Both the position numbers and the translations under genes were made by a program. From assembly GCF_000716335.1 (NCBI RefSeq), contig NZ_KL591009.1, forward strand, positions 120,265 to 184,264: a stretch of 64,000 bases of DNA, in the 5' to 3' direction. Shown piece after piece: positions 36,822 through 44,746 of the stretch. The stretch is from Streptomyces sp. NRRL S-118. Lineage in GTDB: Bacteria; Actinomycetota; Actinomycetes; Streptomycetales; Streptomycetaceae. The notes below the pieces were generated by a model. It made no database searches and was not told the origin of the DNA. It worked only from the letters and a program-made list of their open reading frames with translations. Within the stretch, counting starts at the first letter, position 1. Every line of letters starts with the position of its first letter.

Positions 36822-37055
36822 CTACTGGAGGTCGAACTCCCCGTCACGCGCCCCGAGCACGAACGCCCGCCACTCCGCCTCCGTGTACCGCAGGACAGTG
36901 TCGGGGTCGAGGGACGAGCGCATCGCGACGGCGCCGCCCGGCAGGTACGCGATCTCGACGCGTTCCTCGTCGGCGCTGGTCCCGGGAGCGCCCTGCCACT
37001 CGACACCCGAGATGTCGAGGGCGTACAGCTCGTCCTTCTCCTGTGCGCTCCCCAT
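36822..37055 (-). CDS. bldB: DUF397 / BldB-family protein, probable bldB orthologue
   Basis: A 77-residue DUF397 protein. It shows the family features VEIAYLPGGAVAMRSSLDPDTVLRYTEAEWRAFVLGARDGEFDLQ (the CVEVA-type strand, the RDS.DP-type turn and the EWxAF helix). BldB of S. coelicolor belongs to this family, is needed for aerial growth and antibiotic production, and from memory lies within its ESX gene region, which fits this position between the EspI-like gene and eccE. It is shorter than the 98 residues I recall for BldB, so the symbol rests on family plus synteny. ATG 37055 has a good SD (GAGGAAG). Confidence 0.7.
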   Translation of the reverse strand: MGSAQEKDELYALDISGVEWQGAPGTSADEERVEIAYLPGGAVAMRSSLDPDTVLRYTEAEWRAFVLGARDGEFDLQ

Positions 37056-37211
37056 GAGGCTTCCTCTCGATCACGGTCGCGGCGAACGGATCCCAAACGG
37101 CCCGTGGCGGCGCGTAGTTGTCGGTAGCTGCGCGTCACCGTCGTTCCAATCCTAGGCCACCCGGGGGGCGCGGAAACGTCCCTCGGGCGGCGGAAAACGA
37201 CCGGCGGGACC

Positions 37212-37976
37212 TCAGTCCATGCGCCGGGGCATGCCCAGCAGACCCGACTCCGCGTCCGTGGCGTTCGTCATCACCCAGTGGCGCTCGCGCCCGGAGCACC
37301 AGAGCGTGACACCGTCCGCCAGGGTCGGCAGTGCCTCCCTCTCGGCCCGGGACAGCCCCAGGATGCGGCCGATCTGCTCCGCCTCCTGCGGCGACACCCG
37401 CTGGACGCCCACCAGCGTCGACGCCCGCATCAACCGGGGCGCGACCGGGCTCAGGTACGGCAGCAGCGTCAGCACGGACTGCCAGGGCGACGACACCACC
37501 CGTCCGCGCGGCGGCCGCATCCCGCAGTCCCGTACGACCAGGACCGGGCTGCTCACGGTCGCGCCCATCGGCGGGACGCGCCCCACGTCGTGCAGCGTGA
37601 CGCACTCCAGGCCGGCGCCCGCGGTCTGCGCGAGGACGCTCCACTCCTGCGCGCGGCCGGTCTCCACCGCCACCCGTGCACCGGTGCCCGCCGCGCGCAG
37701 CGCCAGCACCTGAGCCGTCCACAGGCCGCCGATCAGCAGCACCTCGTACGGCGTCGAACGGTGGAAGCCCACCATCTGCGGACGCCCCTCGGCGTCGTCG
37801 CCGATGACCACGCCGTCGTCCCCGACCGGCAGGGACAGCGCCGCCAGGTGGTCCGTGGCGACGGTGTGCCCGGCGTGACGCGGCCCGAACAGGCCCCGCA
37901 GGCCGCGCCTGCCGCGTGCGGACGCCGGGGCGGACGATGCCGACGGCGCGGTCGAGCGGGATGCGGTACGGGCCAT
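37212..37976 (-). CDS. Unidentified ESX-locus protein coupled to eccE
   Basis: A 254-residue protein I do not recognise. The first ~35 residues are basic and Ser/Ala-rich (MARTASRSTAPSASSAPASARGRR). The rest alternates strands and helices, with YEVLLIGGLWTAQVLALRAAGTGARVAVETG resembling a nucleotide-fold strand-helix-strand but without a P-loop, and ends ERHWVMTNATDAESGLLGMPRRMD. No transmembrane helix is evident. Its ATG overlaps the eccE stop (37974-37978), so it is almost certainly co-translated with EccE and part of the secretion machinery or its control. Confidence 0.75.
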   Translation of the reverse strand: MARTASRSTAPSASSAPASARGRRGLRGLFGPRHAGHTVATDHLAALSLPVGDDGVVIGDDAEGRPQMVGFHRSTPYEVLLIGGLWTAQVLALRAAGTGARVAVETGRAQEWSVLAQTAGAGLECVTLHDVGRVPPMGATVSSPVLVVRDCGMRPPRGRVVSSPWQSVLTLLPYLSPVAPRLMRASTLVGVQRVSPQEAEQIGRILGLSRAEREALPTLADGVTLWCSGRERHWVMTNATDAESGLLGMPRRMD

Positions 37977-39310
37977 CAGCGGGCACCTCCCAGCGGCAGC
38001 GTGGCGAGCACGCCCGGCAACTGTTCACGGTCCAGCCGCAGCAGCCCGACCTTCGCGGTGCGGCCCGCCTGCTCCAGGGCCCGCCGCACCCCGACCAGTT
38101 CCGTGTCGGAACCACCGGTGATCCGTACATGCCCGAGCACGTTCATCGCCCCTTGGCGGGTGCCCCGCCGCAGCGTGAGGCTGATGGTGGTGGCGTACGC
38201 CGGAACGGCGGTGAGCAGCGCGATCAGCTTGGGCAGCGGTGACGCCCCCCGCCCCAACTCGGGCCAGCGCCCGATCGCGTACGTGGTGTGCCAGCGGTCG
38301 TCGCACCGCCACACCCGGGACGTCTCGGCGGTACGGCGCTGCGGCGCCGCGTCGGGCCGGCTCGCGCGGGCGGCGAGCCGCGGGCTGGCGCAGGCGGCGA
38401 TGGCCACCGTCGAGTTGAGCTCTTCCTGGTCCAGCACGACCGCCTGGAAACCGGCCCCGGTCATGCGGCTCGCGACGTGGTCCGCCACGCGCACCAGGCA
38501 GCGCTGGGCGCCTTCGATCCCGCCGCCGCGCGCCGCCACCGCTTCACGGCACAGCTCCGGGTCGAGCTTCACGGCCACCCACGTCATGCGCAGGGCCGGC
38601 GCCCCGGTCCGCTCCTGCAGCGGGGCGTACGACAGCCGCGCCACCGACTGCTGGGGGAGGTGCGGGGCGGGCGCCGGGCGGACGTGCTGCACGACCTGCA
38701 CCGACTCCAGGACGATGTCGTCCACTTCCAGGGCACCGCCCAGGACCGACAGGGGCAGCGCACGGGCGCCGAACGCGGGCCGCAGCGCGGAACCGCTCGC
38801 CTCCACCCGTACGACCGCGGTGAGGAACGTGCCGTCACCGAGCATGCCGACGGTGCGGCGCTTGGCGTCGACGAAGGGGTACGGACCGAAGTCCGGCACG
38901 CTTTCCGCGATCGCCGCCAGCGACGGGTCGACGTCGGGCGCGGCCGGGGCGGCGGCCCGCCGGCGTGAGCGCATCGCCAGGACGGTGGACAGCCAGTCCG
39001 GGAGCGCGTGACCGCGACGGCGTATCACGGCGAACAGCACCAGTACGCAACCGAGCACACACGCGGGCACCAGCCACAGGTCACCGAGGGCGACGCCGAC
39101 CGCGGCGAGACCGAGCGCCGACTCCACGAGCACCAACTGGCGCAGCTGCAGCGGACCGAGACGGCTGTGGCCCGACACGGGGCGCAGGGTCGTCGTCGCG
39201 GGGACGGCCGGCGGTGGCGGGGCCGCCGGGGCGTTGCTGCGTTGCCGTCGGGAAGTATCAGGGGCCCGACCGGTAGTCCGCCCATTGCGCGCGCGCGTCG
39301 CCGTACCCAT
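37976..39310 (-). CDS. eccE: Type VII secretion membrane protein EccE
   Basis: Core subunit at the edge of the ESX membrane complex. The N-terminus is basic; two adjacent transmembrane helices lie at about 57-97 (LRQLVLVESALGLAAVGVALGDLWLVPACVLGCVLVLFAVIRRR), followed by a ~340-residue cytoplasmic domain with the EccE-type stretches (LSYAPLQERTG ... [45 protein letters not shown]). 444 residues. The identification rests on the two-helix topology, the domain pattern and the position in a complete ESX locus. It is divergent from eccB, with a shared 181-bp upstream region. Confidence 0.85.
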   Translation of the reverse strand: MGTATRARNGRTTGRAPDTSRRQRSNAPAAPPPPAVPATTTLRPVSGHSRLGPLQLRQLVLVESALGLAAVGVALGDLWLVPACVLGCVLVLFAVIRRRGHALPDWLSTVLAMRSRRRAAAPAAPDVDPSLAAIAESVPDFGPYPFVDAKRRTVGMLGDGTFLTAVVRVEASGSALRPAFGARALPLSVLGGALEVDDIVLESVQVVQHVRPAPAPHLPQQSVARLSYAPLQERTGAPALRMTWVAVKLDPELCREAVAARGGGIEGAQRCLVRVADHVASRMTGAGFQAVVLDQEELNSTVAIAACASPRLAARASRPDAAPQRRTAETSRVWRCDDRWHTTYAIGRWPELGRGASPLPKLIALLTAVPAYATTISLTLRRGTRQGAMNVLGHVRITGGSDTELVGVRRALEQAGRTAKVGLLRLDREQLPGVLATLPLGGAR

Positions 39311-39491
39311 CGCCGCGTTGCCCCCTCGTGTCCGTAATTACCAAATTCCTATGGGCGTTGACCGGGCGATCACCCTACCTGAGCAGTAACACGCAGCCGC
39401 CAGCAGGCATAGTAGAGGTCGCCACGGCGGCAGGGCCCACGCGATGCGTGTGGGAACCTGGCAGCCCAGCGGGGAGAGGGACAGCAGATAA

Positions 39492-41018
39492 ATGGCATCA
39501 CGTCGGGACGAACTCAACGCCTACACCTTCGCGAAGCGAAGGCTTGTCGCGCAGTTCGTGCAGCCGAACGCCACCGGCTCGGAGGAGGCCGCGCCACGGC
39601 CGCTGCGCGCGGTGCTGCCGGGGGCCATCGTCGGTGTGGTGGTGCTCGCGGTGTTCGCGGCCTGGGGCATGTTCAAGCCGGTGGCTCCGCAGGGCTGGGA
39701 CCGGCCCGGCGAGAACGTCATCATCGCCAGTAAGTCGACCACCCGTTACGTCGTCCTGAAGACCGGCAGGAAGACGCAGCTCCACCCCGTCCTCAACATG
39801 TCGTCGGCCAAGCTGCTCCTCGACCCCGACAAGGGCAAGGTCATCAACGTCGACGAGTCCGTGCTCGACAGCGGCCGTATCCCGCACGGCGCCACCCTCG
39901 GCATCCCCTACGCCCCCGACCGGCTGCCCGACCCCAAGGACGCCGGCACCGCCAAGCGCTGGGCCGTCTGCGAGCGGCCGGGCGAAGGCGGCCGGGCCAT
40001 CCAGAAGGCCGCCTTCGTCCTCGCCCAGCGCGAGGAGAAGAAGACCGAGGGCAGCGACCGCCTGCGCGGCGGGGAACTGCTGTACGTGGAGGGCCCCGAC
40101 AAGAAGCGGTACGTCGTCGACGCCCAGGGCACCGCGTACCCCGTCGAGGAGGACGAGCTGCTCCTGCGCCAGCTCGTCGGCCAGGGCCGCGCCGCGCAGC
40201 GCGTCTCCGCCGCCTGGCTGGACACCCTCCACAAGGGCGACACCATCAGCTTCCCCACGGTCCCCGGCACCGCCGGCGAGGACGCGGGCGTCCCCGGCGA
40301 CCTGGACGACGCCACCAACAAGGTCGGCATGGTGCTCACCGCCACGGACGGCACCCGCGACCAGCAGTACGTCGTGCTGCGCGGCCGCGTCGCACCCGTC
40401 TCGGACTTCACCGCCAAGCTGCTGCTCAACAGCCGCCAGCTGATCAAGCTGGGGCAGGCGGGCCGCGCCACCTCGGTCAGCGCCGCCGCCTTCCAGCCGA
40501 GCGAGGCGTTCGGACAGGACAAGAAGTGGCCGCGGTTCGCGCCCAAGCCCGTCAACGAGGCCGGCACCGCCGAGGGCAGCCGCAACACCGTGTGCAACGT
40601 GCTGCGCGACGTGGACCGCGACAACGGCGCCACCACGCTCAGCACTTGGGCGGGCACCGACTTCCCCGCCCCGCTGCCGACCGGGTCGAGCAGCGCCTAC
40701 GTCACCCCCGGATCCGGCCAGCTCTTCCGGCAGTACAAGGGCGCCAGGACCGACACGGGCTTTCTCTTCCTCGTCACCGACACCGGACTGCGCTACGCCA
40801 TGCAGTCCAACGGCGACAACGCCACCGACGACTCCGGCATCGGCGACTCCGGCTCGAAGGAGGAGAAGCAGGCGCGGATGATGGAGGCGCAGCAGGCACA
40901 GAACAAGCTCGGCTACAAGAACGTCGAGCCCGTGCCCGTACCGGCCGCGTGGTCGACCTTCCTGCCGACCGGGCCCCGTCTGTCGAGCGGCGCCGCCGCC
41001 CAGCCGCAGGGCTCCTGA
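39492..41018 (+). CDS. eccB: Type VII secretion protein EccB
   Basis: ESX core component with one transmembrane helix and a large extracytoplasmic domain. The family N-terminus MASRRDELNAYTFAKRRLVAQFVQPN is followed by the helix VLPGAIVGVVVLAVFAAWGMF (about 43-63), then repeats in VIIASKSTTRYVVLKTGRKTQLHPVLNMSSAKLLL and GIPYAPDRLPD, and a conserved Cys pair (WAVCERPG, NTVCNVLRD) likely forming a disulphide. 508 residues, typical. ATG 39492; the G-rich SD lies about 12 bases upstream. Mycosin follows after 17 bases. Confidence 0.95.
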   Translation: MASRRDELNAYTFAKRRLVAQFVQPNATGSEEAAPRPLRAVLPGAIVGVVVLAVFAAWGMFKPVAPQGWDRPGENVIIASKSTTRYVVLKTGRKTQLHPVLNMSSAKLLLDPDKGKVINVDESVLDSGRIPHGATLGIPYAPDRLPDPKDAGTAKRWAVCERPGEGGRAIQKAAFVLAQREEKKTEGSDRLRGGELLYVEGPDKKRYVVDAQGTAYPVEEDELLLRQLVGQGRAAQRVSAAWLDTLHKGDTISFPTVPGTAGEDAGVPGDLDDATNKVGMVLTATDGTRDQQYVVLRGRVAPVSDFTAKLLLNSRQLIKLGQAGRATSVSAAAFQPSEAFGQDKKWPRFAPKPVNEAGTAEGSRNTVCNVLRDVDRDNGATTLSTWAGTDFPAPLPTGSSSAYVTPGSGQLFRQYKGARTDTGFLFLVTDTGLRYAMQSNGDNATDDSGIGDSGSKEEKQARMMEAQQAQNKLGYKNVEPVPVPAAWSTFLPTGPRLSSGAAAQPQGS

Positions 41019-41035
41019 GGGCCGGGGCGACGACG

Positions 41036-42319
41036 ATGACGTACACGAAGACGAGCGCGGACGCGGCCGCGCACCCGCGTACCCGCAGGCGCCCGCGGAC
41101 CGCCGCCGCGGTCACCGCGGTCACGGCCCTCACGGTCCTCGCGCTGCCGGCGCCCCCCGCCGCCGCGGAGGAGTCCACGCAGTGCACCTTCCCGGGGAAG
41201 ACGTACGCAGGGCGTCCGTGGGCGCTGCAGCGGGTCCTGCTCGACGAACTGTGGAAGCAGTCCACCGGCAAGGGCGTGCGGGTCGCCGTCATCGACACCG
41301 GCGTCGACGTCAAGCACCCGCAGCTGGCGAAGGCCGTCGACACCGGGAGCGGGGCGAACCTGCTGCCCGAGAAGGACGCGAAGGGCGAGAAGCTCGACCG
41401 GGGCAAGGCCGACGGCACCACGGACACCGTGGGCCACGGCACCAAGGTCGCCGGCATCATCGCCGCCCGCCCCGCGAAGGGCACCGGCTTCGTCGGCCTG
41501 GCACCGGGCGCCACGATCATTCCCATCAAGCAGAACGACGCCGACGGCAACGGCACGGCCTCGTCCCTCGCCCGGGCCATCCGGCACGCCATCGACGAAG
41601 AAGCCGATGTGATCAACATCTCCCAGGACACCGCCAACGCGGTGGAGCCGGCGCCGGAGCTGAAGCAGGCCGTCGACGCGGCGCTGGAGAAGGAGATCGT
41701 GGTCGTCGCCTCGGCGGGCAACGACGGCCTGGGCGGCAACGTCAAGAAGACCTATCCCGCCTCGTACGAGGGGGTCCTCGCGGTGGCCTCCTCGGACCGC
41801 AACAACGAGCGCGCCGCCTTCTCGCAGTCCGGGGATTTCGTCGGCGTCGCCGCGCCGGGTGTGGATATGATCTCCACCGTTCCCGGCGGCGGCCACTGCG
41901 CGGACAACGGCACCAGCTTCTCCGCGCCGTACGTCGCCGCCGTCGCGGCCCTCATCAAGAGCAAGCACGACAAGTGGACGCGGCAGCAGATCGTCGCCCA
42001 GATCCAGCAGACCGCCGAGCGTTCGGTCGCGGGCCATGACCGCCTCGTCGGCTGGGGCGTCGTCGACCCGGTCCGTGCGCTGACCGAGGACGACAAGCCC
42101 ATCGAGAAGCCCGTCGCCCACGAGGGCCTGACCCGCGCCGAGGCACCGACCCCGGCCGTGGCCCACCTCGGCGAATCACCGGAGGAACGCACGGCCCGCC
42201 TCGCGACGTACGTGGTCGTGGGCGGAGGGGTCCTGGTCGCCGCCATCGCCGGCGGCGCGGTCGCCGTACGCGATGCACGGCGCCGCGCGAGACGGGTCGC
42301 GACCGGGGCGGGCGGCTGA
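41036..42319 (+). CDS. mycP: Mycosin (MycP), membrane-anchored subtilisin-like protease of ESX
   Basis: Serine protease associated with the ESX complex. After a signal peptide (AAAVTAVTALTVLALPAPPAAA) the subtilisin triad is intact: Asp87 in VAVIDTGVD, His134 in GHGTKVAG, and Ser near 293 in NGTSFSAPYVAAVAALI. A C-terminal helix ([20 protein letters not shown]) with a following basic tail anchors it outside the membrane, the mycosin topology. 427 residues. The start at ATG 41036 follows the eccB stop closely. A second mycosin gene lies 3.7 kb downstream. Confidence 0.93.
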   Translation: MTYTKTSADAAAHPRTRRRPRTAAAVTAVTALTVLALPAPPAAAEESTQCTFPGKTYAGRPWALQRVLLDELWKQSTGKGVRVAVIDTGVDVKHPQLAKAVDTGSGANLLPEKDAKGEKLDRGKADGTTDTVGHGTKVAGIIAARPAKGTGFVGLAPGATIIPIKQNDADGNGTASSLARAIRHAIDEEADVINISQDTANAVEPAPELKQAVDAALEKEIVVVASAGNDGLGGNVKKTYPASYEGVLAVASSDRNNERAAFSQSGDFVGVAAPGVDMISTVPGGGHCADNGTSFSAPYVAAVAALIKSKHDKWTRQQIVAQIQQTAERSVAGHDRLVGWGVVDPVRALTEDDKPIEKPVAHEGLTRAEAPTPAVAHLGESPEERTARLATYVVVGGGVLVAAIAGGAVAVRDARRRARRVATGAGG

Positions 42320-42385
42320 CGTTGCAACCGCATCGCAGGGAACAGGCGTGACAGACAAGGCACTTCAGTTGTCATAGCCAGTGAC

Positions 42386-42391
42386 TAGAGT
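42386..42391 (+). promoter_or_regulatory. Candidate -10 element upstream of the ESX partner genes
   Basis: TAGAGT at 42386-42391 matches the Streptomyces TAGRNT -10 pattern and lies about 90 bases before the GTG at 42481. The only -35-like sequence at suitable spacing (TTCAGT) is weak. A GTCA-N7-TGAC inverted repeat at 42371-42385 abuts it and could be a regulator site. Confidence 0.3.
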
Positions 42392-42480
42392 GGCTGTGGC
42401 ACAGAGATGTGCTGGACGACTGAGTAAACGGGGAGGCATGAGCAACGTGCTCGTGGCTGTAGGTATCGGGGGCGACGGCT

Positions 42481-42924
42481 GTGGCGAGTGACCTCGAGCG
42501 CGGCGTAGGCGCGCTGAAGAAATTCCGTGACCGGGTGAACGACGTCCTGTCGAACCTCGAAGGGGCCACAGGCACCGGCTCCAAGGTCGCGAACGAGCGG
42601 ATGACCCGCGGCTCGCTCGGAGTCGGCATGCAGTTCTCCGAGGCGGACGGCTTCTACACCCAGTACAACCGCGTCCACAAGGCGCTCGTCACGCTCTCCA
42701 AGTCCCTCAACGACCAGATCGAGATGTACAGCATCGCGGTCCACGCGGCCGACGTCGGCTTCGACAACGTGGAAGAGGACATGCGCCGCCGGTTCCACGT
42801 CATCCACGCGCGGCTGGACAAGCAGTACGACGACGCCGTGGAACGCCGGAAGGCGAAGGACAAGAGTGATGCGCCGGAGCAGCCTCGCAACGAGGTCCAG
42901 GGCGCCGATGCGGACCTGGGGTGA
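42481..42924 (+). CDS. Helical ESX-associated protein, WXG100-like but without a WXG motif
   Basis: A 147-residue protein that looks like one long helical hairpin: VASDLERGVGALKKFRDRVNDVLSNLEGATGTGSKVANERMTRGS, then FYTQYNRVHKALVTLSKSLNDQIEMYSIAVHAADVGFDNVEEDMRRRFHVIHARLDKQYDD, with a charged tail. No W-x-G turn is present. It sits directly upstream of the WXG-containing protein (6-base gap), as paired Esx partners do, so it may be that protein's heterodimer partner. GTG start at 42481. Function is inferred from context only. Confidence 0.75.
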   Translation: MASDLERGVGALKKFRDRVNDVLSNLEGATGTGSKVANERMTRGSLGVGMQFSEADGFYTQYNRVHKALVTLSKSLNDQIEMYSIAVHAADVGFDNVEEDMRRRFHVIHARLDKQYDDAVERRKAKDKSDAPEQPRNEVQGADADLG

Positions 42925-42930
42925 TGATCG

Positions 42931-44721
42931 ATGACTGACAACAAGCCGCCGACGCTGCCGGATCCCGAGCAGCAGGCCACGCAGGCACAGCAGCAGCAGA
43001 ACGCCGACGACGCCCAGATCCACGGCCAGTTCGCCGCCACGGACATGGCGCAGCGCGTCTCCTCGATCCTGAGCGACGTCTTCGGCTCCACCGCCGGAGT
43101 CAGCCTCTTCGGCACGACCAGCTTCGAGAACGCCCCGCTCAACGCGATGCTCGACCTCCTGGACAGCGCCAACCCGGAGGACCTGGAGCAGGCCGGTATC
43201 GCGCTGACCGATGCGACGACCGCCCTCAACAAGGCGGCGTCGGACCTCGCCCACTTCGTCAAGGACACCGACTGGGAGGGCGAGGCGGCCAACGAGTTCC
43301 GCCGCTACGGCGGGGAGCTCGTCACCTACACGTACGGCCTCGGCACCTTCGCCAACACGGTCGGCGAGCAGATGAAGGTGGCGAGCACGGGCCTGGCCTC
43401 GGTCCGCAACTCCAAGCCGCCGCGCGACGGCCGGCTGGTCCAGAAGAAGCCCGACGACTTCGCGCTGCCGGAGCGCACGCAGGACAACCAGGACTACCAG
43501 AAGGCCCTCCAGGTCGAGAAGGACCGCCAGGAGGCCATCAACCAGATGAACCGCCTGGCGTCCTTCTACGCGGTCTCGGAAAGCACTCTGGCGGCCCAGG
43601 AGCCGCCGACGCCGCCGAAGCCGTTGGGGGTTGCGGTGCCGCAGCCGTCAGGCGGCATCTATGACGAATCCCCTTCGCAGGGTGCATCCGGTTCTGCCGA
43701 CGTCCGGCAAGCGACGGCCGCACCCACTTCGGTGAGCCGCGCAAGTGTCAGCGAAGTCGAGAGCGTGTCCCGGCCGGACGTGCCCGGAAAGCCGGTTGAG
43801 GTCCCGGACAAGCCCGCCGGGCCCGTGGGTTCGAACCCCTCGGTGGTCATCGACACCGTCGCGACGCCCCCCGCGCCCACGGCGCCTGTCGGCACTCCTC
43901 CGACCGCGCCGCCTCCTGGCCCCACGGGACCGACCAACTCTGCGCCTCCGCTGATCGGGCCCATGGGCACGCCTCCGCGCGCCGCCACGCCGCCCAAGAT
44001 CATCGGGACGCAGGGCGTACCTCGGCCCACGGCTCAGGGACCGACCACGGTGGGCCGTCCCACCGGCAGCGGTCCGTCGACCGCGCGTACCACGGGGCCG
44101 GTCGGACGTCCCGGGATGCCCGGTCCCACTGGCTCGGGGCCGGCAGCCGGACGCAGTGCGAACCCCGTCGGCCGTCCGGGAATGACGGGAACCGGTCCTG
44201 GCCCGGCCGGGCGGAACGGTCTGGTCGGAGGCACCAACCAGACCCCGATGGGCGGCCGTCCGGGAATGCCCTCTCAGGCGCCGGCCGGACGTCAAGGTCC
44301 CTCGGCCACGCCCCGCGGTGGTCACTCGAACGGGATCGTCGGTGGCACGCCGCAGCGTCCCACGGGTGGAAACACCGGAGCACGTCTCCCGAAGGGAACG
44401 GTCATCGGTGGAGAAGTTCCCGCCACGGGTCGTCCCTCCACTGCCCGACCGAGCCAGTCCGGGGTCATCGGAGCCAACCAGGGGGCCGGTGCTGGTCGCC
44501 CCACCGGACGCGGCACGCCCAGCGTGAACGGTGTGGTCGGGACTCCTCGTAGCGCGACGGGACCTGCCGGTGCAGGTGTGGCGGGCGGTCGTGGTGGCCA
44601 GCGACGGTCGCGTGATGAAGAGCAGGAGCGATCCGGCTCAACCCGCCCGGACTACCTGACCGAAGACGAAGAGACGTGGGCAGCGCGGCGACGCGGTGCT
44701 GTGCCGCCGGTGATCGACTAG
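42931..44721 (+). CDS. Long WXG-domain protein with Pro/Gly-rich C-terminus, probable ESX substrate
   Basis: A 596-residue protein. The N-terminal ~220 residues are helical with a WXG turn (W115-E116-G117 in DTDWEGEAANEFRRY) and, near the end of that domain, Y213-A-V-S-E217, matching the YxxxD/E export signal of type VII substrates. Residues ~225-560 are low-complexity Pro/Gly/Thr/Arg repeats (GPTGPTNSAPP, GRPGMPG). The protein ends RPDYLTEDEETWAARRRG followed by AVPPVID. It pairs with the helical gene upstream and precedes the second mycosin. Codon use is less G/C-biased beyond ~43,620. Confidence 0.8.
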   Translation: MTDNKPPTLPDPEQQATQAQQQQNADDAQIHGQFAATDMAQRVSSILSDVFGSTAGVSLFGTTSFENAPLNAMLDLLDSANPEDLEQAGIALTDATTALNKAASDLAHFVKDTDWEGEAANEFRRYGGELVTYTYGLGTFANTVGEQMKVASTGLASVRNSKPPRDGRLVQKKPDDFALPERTQDNQDYQKALQVEKDRQEAINQMNRLASFYAVSESTLAAQEPPTPPKPLGVAVPQPSGGIYDESPSQGASGSADVRQATAAPTSVSRASVSEVESVSRPDVPGKPVEVPDKPAGPVGSNPSVVIDTVATPPAPTAPVGTPPTAPPPGPTGPTNSAPPLIGPMGTPPRAATPPKIIGTQGVPRPTAQGPTTVGRPTGSGPSTARTTGPVGRPGMPGPTGSGPAAGRSANPVGRPGMTGTGPGPAGRNGLVGGTNQTPMGGRPGMPSQAPAGRQGPSATPRGGHSNGIVGGTPQRPTGGNTGARLPKGTVIGGEVPATGRPSTARPSQSGVIGANQGAGAGRPTGRGTPSVNGVVGTPRSATGPAGAGVAGGRGGQRRSRDEEQERSGSTRPDYLTEDEETWAARRRGAVPPVID

Positions 44722-44746
44722 GACTCGGAAGGTTCGGGAAGTCAGG

